Origin: Anaerolineaceae bacterium
GTDB lineage: Bacteria > Chloroflexota > Anaerolineae > Anaerolineales > Anaerolineaceae
Direction of reading: 5' to 3'
Length of the DNA stretch: 18,746 nucleotides
Assembly: GCA_003542325.1 (NCBI GenBank)
Contig: DPKV01000175.1
Location: forward strand, 4,867-23,612
Of the stretch, positions 1 to 7,462 are shown in pieces (positions within the stretch are counted from its first letter, which is position 1; each line of letters starts with the position of its first letter). A model generated the notes under the pieces. That model made no database searches and had not been told where the DNA came from. It saw only the letters and a program-made list of their open reading frames with translations. Both the position numbers and the translations under genes were made by a program.

Positions 1-102
1 GAAGCTAAAGAGGAAGCAGTTGAAGCTGAAGAGGAAGCAGTTGAAGCTGCCGAAAAGCCTGAAGAAACACCTGAATCTTCCGAAGAAGAACCGGAAGAAT
101 AA
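1..102 (+). CDS. C-terminal tail of an unidentified protein (5' end outside window)
   Basis: An open frame runs in from the left edge and ends at TAA 100-102. The visible 33 residues are almost only Glu, Ala, Val, Pro and Ser: two seven-residue repeats (EAKEEAV, EAEEEAV) followed by a Glu/Pro/Ser-rich end. The DNA shows two 21-bp tandem units (1-21 and 22-42) differing at one base. Low-complexity acidic tails like this occur on several unrelated proteins, including some ribosomal proteins and chaperones, so no function can be assigned. The reading frame is supported by the hairpin terminator that starts 17 bases after the stop. Confidence 0.6.
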   Translation, partial: EAKEEAVEAEEEAVEAAEKPEETPESSEEEPEE

Positions 103-118
103 CCTGTTATAAATTCGT

Positions 119-150
119 GGCGCACCGGAATCCCGGTGCGCCTTGCATTT
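119..150 (+). terminator. Rho-independent terminator after the acidic-tail gene
   Basis: A perfect 10-bp stem (GGCGCACCGG at 119-128 with CCGGTGCGCC at 133-142) closes a 4-nt loop, followed by a weakly T-rich stretch (TTGCATTT). It sits between the first stop codon and the dipeptidase gene, which is the expected place for a terminator. The U-tract is poor, so efficiency is uncertain. Confidence 0.65.
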
Positions 151-170
151 AAGCCCTTGCACCTACACCC

Positions 171-1265
171 ATGAACCTGATCATTGACTCTCACGAAGAT
201 GTAGCCTGGAATATCATTAACCTGGGGCGCGATTATACCCATTCTGCTCTGGACACCCGAAATTCTGAAATCAATACGCCTAAACCAGCTTTCAATGGCA
301 ATACCCTCCTTGGCTGGCCGGAATACCAGGCGGGACATGTTGCGATGATTTTTGGGACGTTGTTTTGCGGGCCCAGGCGACTCGAAAAAAGCACCTACCC
401 CGTTGAAGCATACAGCACACCGGAGGAAGCCCATCACTGCTACAGCCGCAACCTGGATGCGTATCTAAAACTGACCGATGAACATCCGGATAAATTTCGC
501 TTGATCCTTTCAGCCGCCGACTTGAGCCAACACTGGCAGCAATGGGAAGAACATCTCGCGACCCCCGCTGAGGTTCCGCCACCGGTCGGGATTATCATCC
601 TGATGGAAGGCGCAGAGGGAGTCCGGGAACCGGCTGAAGTGGAGCGATGGGTTGAATGGGGTGTGCGGCTGATCGGCCCTGCCTGGGCCGGCAATCAATA
701 TGTGGGCGGAACCCGGGAACCCGGCCCCCTCACACAAGCGGGCTATACCCTGCTGGAACGCATGGCGGAATGCGGCCTGATCCTGGATATCAGTCACATG
801 GACCACGAATCTGCCCGCCAGGCTTTGGATTTCTACCCCGGACAGGTGATCGCGTCACATTCCAACGCTGAAGCGCTGATTCGGGATATCAACACCAACC
901 GTCATCTTAAAGATGAAACCATTCAACAATTAATCGACCGTGATGGCGTGATGGGCATCATTCCTTTTAATTCTTTTCTTGATGCGGGATGGAAAGATCG
1001 GGGTGGAAGAGACGCCATCGGACTCGAGATGGTTGTCGCTCAAATTGACCATGTTTGCCAGTTGGCGGGTAACACCCGGCATGCAGCCCTCGGGACTGAT
1101 TTCGACGGGGGCTTTGGGGTTGAATCCGTTCCCCGTGAAATTGAAACCATCGCGGACCTGACGAAAATCGCCCCACAATTAATCAAAAAAGGTTACAATC
1201 AGGAAGATATTGCCCAAATCCTGAGCGGCAATTGGCTCCGAATTTTGCAGGAAAACCTGCCATAA
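171..1265 (+). CDS. Membrane dipeptidase (peptidase family M19)
   Basis: A 364-residue metallo-dipeptidase of the renal dipeptidase family, which hydrolyses dipeptides, sometimes including D-residues, with a binuclear zinc centre. Visible family landmarks are IDSHED near residues 5-10 (His8, Asp10 as ligands), EGAEG at 146-150 (Glu146 as the likely bridging ligand), DISHMD at 206-211 (His209), IASHSNA around His230, and GTDFDGG at 309-313. The length is normal for the family. There is no signal peptide or lipobox, so the protein is probably cytoplasmic despite the family name. The start ATG lacks a clear Shine-Dalgarno sequence and follows the terminator closely. The next gene begins 2 bases after its stop, so the two are probably co-transcribed. 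Confidence 0.9.
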   Translation: MNLIIDSHEDVAWNIINLGRDYTHSALDTRNSEINTPKPAFNGNTLLGWPEYQAGHVAMIFGTLFCGPRRLEKSTYPVEAYSTPEEAHHCYSRNLDAYLKLTDEHPDKFRLILSAADLSQHWQQWEEHLATPAEVPPPVGIIILMEGAEGVREPAEVERWVEWGVRLIGPAWAGNQYVGGTREPGPLTQAGYTLLERMAECGLILDISHMDHESARQALDFYPGQVIASHSNAEALIRDINTNRHLKDETIQQLIDRDGVMGIIPFNSFLDAGWKDRGGRDAIGLEMVVAQIDHVCQLAGNTRHAALGTDFDGGFGVESVPREIETIADLTKIAPQLIKKGYNQEDIAQILSGNWLRILQENLP

Positions 1266-1267
1266 TT

Positions 1268-1831
1268 ATGAAAAATCAATCAATGGATCCCCAAAAAGAA
1301 GCGCCCAGGGATGATTCCCTGGTAAATCAGGAAGACAATGAATCAGGTTCCGCACTGACCTATCCAAAGCGACGGGTCAGAAATGGGATTGGGTTAGCTA
1401 TTGCCGGATACCTGGTCTTCTTATTGGGCTCCCGACCGGGATTATTCTACCTGGACCGCAGCCGCGTGATCGGCTTTGTTCAAATATCGGTCTTCCTGAT
1501 TGGTTTGGGGATGATGGTCATGGGAAGTTACATTACCCTGAACAACTTTTGGCCCAATAAAATAAAAACCATCGCCGCTGATCTCGGTTCCCGGTTGATG
1601 AGCACAGGATTTGTGATTTGCGTCTTTACCGCCATGGCGGATATCTTTGGCATGGGAAGCCATCCCCTGCCGGATGTCTTTTTTGGCCCGCTGCAGGCAA
1701 ATGGGATGATCATTGGTATGGTAACCATCGCGATTGGATTACTGCTGCTGATCCGCTACAAAAGGCCGGAATTACAAGGATCTGCTTCAAATAAAGCCAA
1801 ACCAGACAAGAAACATCCTGAAACAAACTAA
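1268..1831 (+). CDS. Small four-helix integral membrane protein, unknown function
   Basis: A 187-residue protein not recognised as a named family. A hydrophilic, charged N-terminus of about 35 residues precedes four predicted membrane helices: one beginning GIGLAIAGYLVFLLG, one around IGFVQISVFLIGLGMMV, one around MSTGFVICVFTAMADI, and one around MIIGMVTIAIGLLLLI. A Lys-rich C-terminal tail suggests it is cytoplasmic. The frame is open upstream to a TTG at 1232 that overlaps the dipeptidase gene. I chose ATG 1268 because it lies just after the dipeptidase stop and gives the shortest overlap-free start, although its Shine-Dalgarno is weak. Co-transcription with the dipeptidase is likely. Confidence 0.7.
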   Translation: MKNQSMDPQKEAPRDDSLVNQEDNESGSALTYPKRRVRNGIGLAIAGYLVFLLGSRPGLFYLDRSRVIGFVQISVFLIGLGMMVMGSYITLNNFWPNKIKTIAADLGSRLMSTGFVICVFTAMADIFGMGSHPLPDVFFGPLQANGMIIGMVTIAIGLLLLIRYKRPELQGSASNKAKPDKKHPETN

Positions 1832-1854
1832 GGTAATACCCCTCAGCCCCTCAA

Positions 1855-3192
1855 TTATTCCCGCTCAATCACATCCAGCATCGCATCCTGCGATCCAAAT
1901 TTAAATTCCGGCAGTCCCAAATCGGCGGCCTTTGCCTGTTCCGCTTCTGTCAACCGTTCCAAATCCCCTTTTGTGACCAACCGTTTGTCCAATCCGGGCA
2001 AGCGGTCAATTGCAGCCTGGGCTTCGGATTCAGCTTGCGCGGGCAAACCGGACAAATACCCCAACATGGCTTCAGCCCCGCGTTCTGCATCCTTGCGCGC
2101 CAGCCCGACAATACCTTCGCTGGCTTTCCTGGCCCAACCGCTGACAAATATATCCTCACATTCTGCGCACAGGTCCGGGTTATAGACCTCATAAGAAATG
2201 CCATCAACTGGGTACTTCGGGTCCGGCGTTGTGACAAAATTGCCATGTCCCACCGGCAAACCAAACGCAGCGTCCACCTGTGAACCAATCGAAAAAATCA
2301 CGGTATCGGCCGGCAGGGTTTCCATTTCACCTGTACCCTGTGAGACCACCCTCCCCTCTTTCGATGCGAGATGGTTCTTTTCGAACACAATCGCCTGAAC
2401 ATTGCCCTGAGCATCACCGATAATGCGCCGAGGCGACCTTAAAAATGCCATCCTGAACTGGAGTCCCGAATCGCAATCCTCGGCTTTATCCTGGGCTTCC
2501 GCCAGCAGCGAGCAAAACGCATCTCTGTCCCTTCCGACTTTCCCAAGTTCGATGCCGGCTTCATCAACAGCCTTACGAATAAAGGGCATATCCAGGCAGG
2601 ACGCAACCGGCGCAAGGGTCTGCTTGTCAAACCTGACCTCCGTTGGCCCCCTGCGGGCGACTGCGGTGACGGTCCGCGTTACATTTTCCAGCTTGAGGTA
2701 ATGCACGATATCCAGCATCACATTCCCGACGCCAATGACCACCACGTTTTTCCCAAATTTTGGAGCCCAATTAACCTTGTCCGGATGCAGATTGTATTGC
2801 AGGACAATATCATTCGCCTGGTATACCCCATTCAAATCCTCGCCGGGCAGACCCAGCCAGTTGTTCTGCTGCGCACCGGTCGTGACCATAAAAGCCTGGA
2901 ATCCCGCCCGTCTGAGCTGGTCAAGCCGATAATCCCCATTTTGGCCGATGGATACATTCCCCAAATAAAATACTTCGGGTATGGAAAGGATCCTCGCAAA
3001 TTGCCGCTGCAAGCCCAGGCGCATCCTGGTTTTATCCGGGAAGATGCCATACTCTGCCAGACCGCCCGGTTTTATTTCCTTATTGAACAACACGACCTGG
3101 ACACCATGGCGGGCCAGGTATTGCGTGGCATACAGCCCGGCCGGGCCTGCGCCGATGACAGCAACCAGGTGACGATTTGCCTTATCCGTCAT
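1855..3192 (-). CDS. FAD/NAD(P)-binding oxidoreductase, adrenodoxin reductase (FprA)-like
   Basis: A 445-residue flavoprotein with two Rossmann motifs: GAGPAG at residues 14-19 for FAD and GVGNVMLD at about 154-161 for NAD(P)H. The latter is followed by ARRGPTEVRFDK, which matches the NADP-side RRGP segment of FprA/adrenodoxin-type ferredoxin-NADP reductases. A late FAD-contacting segment (IFSIGSQVD, then SGWARKASEGIVG) is also typical. It probably shuttles electrons between NADPH and a ferredoxin or partner enzyme. No ferredoxin domain is fused. The frame extends to an ATG at 3210, but ATG 3192 is preceded by GGAGAGG with 8-nt spacing, which decides the start. It converges with the membrane-protein gene, leaving a 23-bp gap. 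A glutamate-synthase-small-subunit-like role is the main alternative. Confidence 0.8.
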   Translation of the reverse strand: MTDKANRHLVAVIGAGPAGLYATQYLARHGVQVVLFNKEIKPGGLAEYGIFPDKTRMRLGLQRQFARILSIPEVFYLGNVSIGQNGDYRLDQLRRAGFQAFMVTTGAQQNNWLGLPGEDLNGVYQANDIVLQYNLHPDKVNWAPKFGKNVVVIGVGNVMLDIVHYLKLENVTRTVTAVARRGPTEVRFDKQTLAPVASCLDMPFIRKAVDEAGIELGKVGRDRDAFCSLLAEAQDKAEDCDSGLQFRMAFLRSPRRIIGDAQGNVQAIVFEKNHLASKEGRVVSQGTGEMETLPADTVIFSIGSQVDAAFGLPVGHGNFVTTPDPKYPVDGISYEVYNPDLCAECEDIFVSGWARKASEGIVGLARKDAERGAEAMLGYLSGLPAQAESEAQAAIDRLPGLDKRLVTKGDLERLTEAEQAKAADLGLPEFKFGSQDAMLDVIERE

Positions 3193-3210
3193 AAAAAGAA
3201 CCTCTCCCAT

Positions 3211-3231
3211 AAAAACAAGCCTGTTGGCTTG
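3211..3231 (-). terminator. Hairpin plus T5 in the leader of the oxidoreductase gene (possible attenuator)
   Basis: On the minus strand CAAGCC-AACA-GGCTTG forms a perfect 6-bp stem with a 4-nt loop, followed immediately by five Ts. It lies downstream of a TATAAT-like -10 (3271-3276, minus) and 19 bases before the chosen start codon. A terminator in a 5' leader suggests attenuation, but the stem is short and no competing antiterminator pairing was worked out. Confidence 0.45.
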
Positions 3232-3243
3232 GCTTTATGGAAT

Positions 3244-3280
3244 ATAATGATGTCATTATTAATCACCAGCATTATACTGG
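3244..3280. promoter_or_regulatory. Palindromic operator candidates between divergent genes
   Basis: ATAATGA-TG-TCATTAT (3244-3259) is a perfect 7+2+7 inverted repeat, and CCAGCATTATACTGG (3266-3280) has perfect 4-bp outer arms. The second contains TATAAT on the minus strand (3271-3276), a fitting -10 for the oxidoreductase gene, so a repressor bound here would cover that promoter. The first palindrome loosely resembles Fur-family sites but is one base too short. No convincing -35 was found. Confidence 0.4.
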
Positions 3281-3344
3281 ATAGGGCAACAGGTTGTTGT
3301 TCGTTATCAACACTTGTTCTCAATAGGACAAAGCAGACACTTTT

Positions 3345-4634
3345 ATGACCAATCCAACTCAGTTTTACACACTTCCCAATGGCTTGACCGTCCATTTGAA
3401 GGAAATTCACACCGCCCCGATCATCAGCACCTGGATCTGGTATAAGGTAGGGTCACGAAACGAACAACCGGGGAGGACGGGTATTTCCCACTGGGTCGAA
3501 CATATGCAATTCAAAGGGACGGAGAAATTTCCCGCCGGTTACCTTGACAGGGAAATCTCCAGGGTTGGCGGAATCTGGAACGCCCTGACCTATCTGGATT
3601 GGACAACCTACTACCAGACGATGCCTGCGCAAATGTTTGAGCTCAGCCTGTCCCTGGAAGCCGACCGGATGGTCAATACCCGGTTTATTCCCGAGGAAGT
3701 GGAACTGGAGCGCACAGTGGTGATCTCAGAACGGGAAGGGAATGAAAACCAGCCGCACTTCCTGCTGGGAGAAGCCATCCAATCGGCGGCTTTCTCCAAA
3801 CATCCCTATCATTATGAAGTCATCGGCCTGAAAGAGGACCTGCATAAAATTACCAGGGATGATCTCAATCATCATTACCGCCGGTTCTATCACCCCGGAA
3901 ACGCTGTCCTTGCGATCGCCGGCGATTTCGACATCCCGCTCATGCAATCGAAAATTGAAGCGCATTTCGGGGCTATCCCCAACGGCCCGACCCTTGAAGG
4001 GAATATCCCCCTGGACGAACAACAGGTTGAAGAAAAGCGAGTGACCGTGGAAGGTCCCGGTGAAACCAGTTTTGTCCAGGTGTCCTACCATGCTCCCTGC
4101 GCCAGTGACCGGGATTTCTTCGCCCTGACCGTTTTGGACAGCCTGCTGACCGGCCCGAGCAGCCTTAATATGTTTGGCTCAGGCGGCACCACGAATAAAA
4201 CCAGCCGCTTATATCGGGCGCTCGTCGAAGGCGAGATTTCGGTCTCAGCCCACGGCACCTTACAGGCTACCCACGACCCGTATCTGTATTCCATAAACCT
4301 GACCGTGCATCCCAATCACACCCCCGATGAGGTGCTGGCTGCGATGGATGATGAAATTAAAAAGGTTTTGGATTCCCCCGTCACTCAGGATGAAATCTCA
4401 CGGGCGATCAAACAAGCCAAAGCCCTGTTCGCCTACAGCAGCGAAAATATCTCCAACCAGGCATTTTGGCTGGGCTACACGGAAATGTTCGCTGCATATG
4501 ATTGGTTTGAAAATTATATCGGACATCTTTCCCAGGTGACCACGGAAGATGTCCTGCGGATTGCCAGATCTTATTTGATCCCTGAGAACAGAGTCGTTGG
4601 CTACTACATTCCTCAAGAGAATCGAACGAATTAA
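3345..4634 (+). CDS. M16 family zinc peptidase, catalytic subunit
   Basis: A 429-residue pitrilysin/processing-peptidase-type protease. The inverted zinc motif HWVEH (His49, Glu52, His53) is intact, and the third ligand is expected near Glu129 in VVISEREGN. NALTYLDWTTYY at 79-90 matches the conserved NAxTxxDxTxYY segment behind the zinc site. The length is normal for one half of an M16B heterodimer. There is no signal peptide, so it is probably cytoplasmic. The stop overlaps the start of the second M16 gene by one base, so the two subunits are translationally coupled and very likely form a complex. Family members degrade peptides; the substrate here cannot be told from sequence. Confidence 0.92.
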   Translation: MTNPTQFYTLPNGLTVHLKEIHTAPIISTWIWYKVGSRNEQPGRTGISHWVEHMQFKGTEKFPAGYLDREISRVGGIWNALTYLDWTTYYQTMPAQMFELSLSLEADRMVNTRFIPEEVELERTVVISEREGNENQPHFLLGEAIQSAAFSKHPYHYEVIGLKEDLHKITRDDLNHHYRRFYHPGNAVLAIAGDFDIPLMQSKIEAHFGAIPNGPTLEGNIPLDEQQVEEKRVTVEGPGETSFVQVSYHAPCASDRDFFALTVLDSLLTGPSSLNMFGSGGTTNKTSRLYRALVEGEISVSAHGTLQATHDPYLYSINLTVHPNHTPDEVLAAMDDEIKKVLDSPVTQDEISRAIKQAKALFAYSSENISNQAFWLGYTEMFAAYDWFENYIGHLSQVTTEDVLRIARSYLIPENRVVGYYIPQENRTN

Positions 4635-5920
4635 TGACAACAACCATGCACTCGCCACATCAAAATGCCTTGCCCGGCCCCGAAAATATCACCCGTGTTG
4701 AACTGCAGAACGGGATAACGATCCTGGCCCGGGAGAATTTCAACAGCCCTACCCTGTCCATCAAAGGGTATCTCCCCAGCGGCAGTCTTTTCGACCCTGA
4801 TGAAAAACTCGGATTAAGTTACCTGACTGCCGGCAGTCTGATGACCGGGACAGCTCATGAAGATTTCCAGAGTCTTTATAACAAAATCGAATCGGCTGGT
4901 GCGCAATTGGGTTTCTCTGCCGGAACGCTCACCACGTCCTTCAGCGTGCATTGCCTGAGTGAAGATTTGGACCTGATGCTGGGCCTGATCGGGGATTGCC
5001 TGCGCTCCCCGTCTTTTCCGGAGAGAGAGTTTAATCGGCTGAAGATCCAGATGCTCACCGGTCTGGCAATCCGTTCCCAGGACACTGCTGAAATGGCAGC
5101 ACTCCTCTTCGACCAGATCGTCTACGCAGGGCATCCTTATGAGCGGCCGGATGAAGGCTTCATAGAAACGGTTCAGGCCATTGAACGCGAAGACCTGGTA
5201 AATTTCTACCGGCGCACATTCGGTCCAAAAGGGCTGGTAATTGCCATCGTCGGAGCAATCGACTCCAAAAAAGCAGTTGAATCCATCCGCACCGCCCTGG
5301 GTGACTGGACCAACCCCGGGCAGGAAGACCTGCCGACCTTGCCAGATCTCAATTCCCAGGAGAAGGCGGTTCGTAAGTCTCTTAGTATCCCAGGAAAGTC
5401 CCAGGCGGATATCGTCATAGGCTGCCAGGCTCCTGACCGGTTGTCACCGGATTATTATGCCTTACGGGTTGGTAATAATATTCTGGGTGAATTCGGCATG
5501 ATGGGCCGTTTAGGTAAACGTGTCCGTGAGGATGCCGGTCTGGCATATTATGCCTACTCCTCTCTGAGCGCCGGGATCGGTCCGGGGGCATGGGAAATGA
5601 TCGCCGGGGTTAACCCCCGTGATATTGACCAGACGATTGACCTGATTCAACAGGAAGTCATTGAATTTACCAGCCATCCCGTGAAGCCGGAAGAGTTATC
5701 CGACAGCAAATCCAATTTTCTCGGCCGGATGCCGCTGCTCCTTGAATCCAACAGTGGCGTCGCCGTCTCACTGCTCAATATGGAGCAGTTCAACCTGGGC
5801 CTGGATTATTTCCTGCGCTATCCCGAGATCATCCAATCCATCACCGCTGAAGATATCCTGGAAGCCAGCCAAAAATACCTCGATCCGGAGCGCCTGGCAG
5901 TTGCAGTGGCAGGGCCCTGA
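4634..5920 (+). CDS. M16 family peptidase-like protein, non-catalytic partner
   Basis: A 428-residue M16-fold protein that lacks HxxEH: the equivalent segment reads LGLSYLTAGSLMTGT. It retains the Arg/Tyr segment typical of the partner chain (RVREDAGLAYYAY near 294-306) and the FLGRMPLLLESNSG stretch in the last domain. In bacterial M16B enzymes one chain supplies zinc chemistry and the other binds substrate through this Arg/Tyr pair, and the gene pair here fits that model. ATG 4634 shares its A with the preceding TAA. The acpS gene begins 8 bases after its stop, extending the operon. Confidence 0.9.
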   Translation: MTTTMHSPHQNALPGPENITRVELQNGITILARENFNSPTLSIKGYLPSGSLFDPDEKLGLSYLTAGSLMTGTAHEDFQSLYNKIESAGAQLGFSAGTLTTSFSVHCLSEDLDLMLGLIGDCLRSPSFPEREFNRLKIQMLTGLAIRSQDTAEMAALLFDQIVYAGHPYERPDEGFIETVQAIEREDLVNFYRRTFGPKGLVIAIVGAIDSKKAVESIRTALGDWTNPGQEDLPTLPDLNSQEKAVRKSLSIPGKSQADIVIGCQAPDRLSPDYYALRVGNNILGEFGMMGRLGKRVREDAGLAYYAYSSLSAGIGPGAWEMIAGVNPRDIDQTIDLIQQEVIEFTSHPVKPEELSDSKSNFLGRMPLLLESNSGVAVSLLNMEQFNLGLDYFLRYPEIIQSITAEDILEASQKYLDPERLAVAVAGP

Positions 5921-5928
5921 GGGAAACC

Positions 5929-6297
5929 ATGATCCTACGCAGTGGCATTGACACGATAGAAATCTCACGGCTTGACGAAATCCGCCCGGCCATCCGGGAG
6001 CGGTTCCTCCAACGTGTTTTCACACCTGATGAAATTGAACAGGCTCATGACCAGACCGAAATGCTCAGCGGTTTATTTGCTGCCAAGGAAGCCGTCTCGA
6101 AAGCTCTCGGTACAGGGATCGGCGTGGTCCATTGGCGGGATATCGAGATCATCCACTTGCCCACCGGACAGCCCACTGTCCAGCTTCACGGTATGGCAGC
6201 CAAAGTGGCCCAGGAACTGGGTCTCACCCAATGGTCCGTGAGCATCAGCCATGACCGGAACAAAGCCGTCGCAGTGGCTGTCGCCCTGGGGGAATGA
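5929..6297 (+). CDS. acpS: Holo-[acyl-carrier-protein] synthase
   Basis: A 122-residue enzyme that transfers 4'-phosphopantetheine from CoA to a serine of apo-ACP, activating it for fatty acid synthesis. Landmarks are GIDTIEISR at 6-14 (Asp8 as Mg ligand), FAAKEAVSKALGTG at 50-63 (Glu54, Lys58), and SISHD at 105-109 near the C-terminus. The size is typical for a trimeric AcpS. A GAGGG Shine-Dalgarno overlapping the stop of the preceding gene sits 5 bases before ATG 5929. It is the third gene of the M16 operon. A functional link with the peptidases is not obvious. Confidence 0.93.
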   Translation: MILRSGIDTIEISRLDEIRPAIRERFLQRVFTPDEIEQAHDQTEMLSGLFAAKEAVSKALGTGIGVVHWRDIEIIHLPTGQPTVQLHGMAAKVAQELGLTQWSVSISHDRNKAVAVAVALGE

Positions 6298-6315
6298 CTC
6301 TCCCTTCCCGTAAAC

Positions 6316-6344
6316 TTACATTTTCCGGAACTATGTCTTAAAAT
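6316..6344 (+). promoter_or_regulatory. Promoter for the metallophosphoesterase, probably giving a leaderless mRNA
   Basis: TTACAT (6316-6321), a 17-nt spacer and TAAAAT (6339-6344) end only 6 bases before ATG 6351. Transcription would start at or next to the ATG, and no Shine-Dalgarno is present, which fits leaderless translation. Read-through from acpS is also possible. Confidence 0.5.
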
Positions 6345-6350
6345 ACTTTT

Positions 6351-7007
6351 ATGCAGCTATTAACGGTCAGCGATAAGGAAGAACCCGCAATTTACAGCCG
6401 TCATATCAAACAACGCTTCAGCGATGTGGACCTGGCGATCAGTTGTGGTGATCTGCCATATTACTACCTTGAATACATTATCAGCTCTCTGGATATCCCG
6501 CTGTATTACGTCCTGGGAAACCACGCCGAAAACGTCGAATATGGCTGTTCCACGCCCCGCGAATTTCCCTGGGGAGCAATCAATCTGCATAAGAAAGTTT
6601 TACATGATAAAAAGACCGGATTATTACTCGCCGGAATAGAAGGCTCGCTGCTCTACAACGAAGGCGAGCACCAATATACCCAATCGGAAATGTGGGGAAT
6701 GGTTTCGCACCTGGTGCCCACCCTGCTTTGGAATAAAGTTCATTATGGACGTTATCTGGATATTTTCGTCACCCACGCCCCACCCTGGCGGATTCATGAC
6801 GAGGATGATCCAGCGCACCAGGGCGCAAAAGCCTTCAACTGGCTGATCAAAACCTTCCAGCCAACCTACCATATCCATGGGCACATCCACGTCTATTCCC
6901 CCTTCGTGGAAACCGAAACCATGGTCGGAAACACACTGGTGTTGAACACTTACGGCTACCGGAAGTTGACTTATCCTGATATGTCAGAACTACAGGTAGT
7001 GGATTGA
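6351..7007 (+). CDS. Calcineurin-like metallophosphoesterase
   Basis: A 218-residue binuclear metal phosphoesterase. Visible motifs are SDKE at 7-10 (Asp8), SCGDLP at 31-36, GNHAE at 56-60, THAPPW near 140 and HGHIH near 176. These follow the order D-x-H, GD, GNH, H, GHxH expected of the superfamily. The first motif has D-K-E, so the usual His of D-x-H is replaced by Glu. The substrate is unknown; small proteins of this type hydrolyse cyclic nucleotides, nucleotides or phosphoproteins. It is separated from acpS by 53 bases containing its own promoter-like sequence and has no Shine-Dalgarno. Confidence 0.85.
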   Translation: MQLLTVSDKEEPAIYSRHIKQRFSDVDLAISCGDLPYYYLEYIISSLDIPLYYVLGNHAENVEYGCSTPREFPWGAINLHKKVLHDKKTGLLLAGIEGSLLYNEGEHQYTQSEMWGMVSHLVPTLLWNKVHYGRYLDIFVTHAPPWRIHDEDDPAHQGAKAFNWLIKTFQPTYHIHGHIHVYSPFVETETMVGNTLVLNTYGYRKLTYPDMSELQVVD

Positions 7008-7077
7008 AAAACAAAGCTGTTCGATCGTTGATGACCAAGGGGGCAGTAATATCAATAAAATTTTTGGAAAATAAATA

Positions 7078-7110
7078 AGGATCTGTCCTGTAAAACAAGG
7101 GACAGATCCT
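7078..7110. terminator. Bidirectional terminator between convergent genes
   Basis: AGGATCTGTCC (7078-7088) pairs perfectly with GGACAGATCCT (7100-7110) around an 11-nt loop. It lies between the stop of the metallophosphoesterase (+) and that of the 80-residue protein (-). The minus-strand side is followed by a T-rich stretch (TTATTTATTTT), so it should work best for the minus-strand cassette. Confidence 0.6.
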
Positions 7111-7125
7111 CTTGCTTGTAGACGA

Positions 7126-7190
7126 CCGTGCTGTCACACAGCAAACCTCTTCCTACGCAGGAATGAACGGCAACAAGATGGACAGCACGG
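7126..7190. repeat. Inverted repeat with nested hairpin, 3' of the minus-strand cassette
   Basis: CCGTGCTGTC (7126-7135) and GACAGCACGG (7181-7190) form a perfect 10-bp inverted repeat 45 bases apart. Inside it TTCCT-ACGC-AGGAA (7150-7163) makes a small hairpin. It lies between the terminator at 7078-7110 and the stop at 7219, so it would be a structured 3' UTR of the minus-strand operon. No attC or att consensus was recognised. Confidence 0.45.
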
Positions 7191-7218
7191 GCGCTTGAAT
7201 AGGTGCCCACCGAACGGG

Positions 7219-7461
7219 TCAGGGACTTGGATTATTATTTTGTTGGACACCTATCCAAAAATGATTCGGCTGGACGGTACTGTTGGTACACACGGCTACC
7301 ACACCAGCTTTAACCTTCGGTTCCACCAGCATGCTCGGGTGGACAAAGCACAAGGTGGGTTCTTCCCCGTATTTTTGTTGGTAATATGCTGCCGCCTTTG
7401 CAACCTTCCCCGGCAGATCGAGCTTTGGGTCATTATCGAACCACAACATGCCGATATCCAT
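7219..7461 (-). CDS. 80-residue protein of unknown function, second gene of SOS-type cassette
   Basis: An 80-residue soluble protein starting MDIGMLWFDNDP and containing KVAKAAAYYQQKYG, LCFVHPSML and PNHFWIGV. No enzymatic motif, membrane helix or signal peptide is visible. The frame is open up to 7488, but ATG 7461 is preceded by GGAGG with 6-nt spacing, and this Shine-Dalgarno overlaps the final codons and stop of the ATPase gene, so translation is coupled. The DNP, VHP and NHFWIG clusters look like conserved positions of a compact fold, but I cannot name the family with certainty. Its tight coupling to the P-loop ATPase suggests a shared role, probably acting on DNA. Confidence 0.75.
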   Translation of the reverse strand: MDIGMLWFDNDPKLDLPGKVAKAAAYYQQKYGEEPTLCFVHPSMLVEPKVKAGVVAVCTNSTVQPNHFWIGVQQNNNPSP

Positions 7462-7462
7462 T

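Noticed and set aside
1..42. Tandem 21-bp repeat as a mobile or CRISPR-like repeat
   Set aside because: It is in frame and encodes two acidic seven-residue repeats of a protein tail; no spacers are present.
3244..3259. Fur box
   Set aside because: The palindrome ATAATGATGTCATTAT is one base shorter than the 7-1-7 pattern and no iron-uptake gene is adjacent. It is listed only as a generic operator candidate.
2701..3348. 215-codon plus-strand frame over the oxidoreductase gene
   Set aside because: It is antisense to a gene with clear FAD and NAD(P) motifs, and its composition looks like a shadow frame.
7126..7190. Integron attC site
   Set aside because: No GTTRRRY core sites and no integrase or cassette array are nearby.
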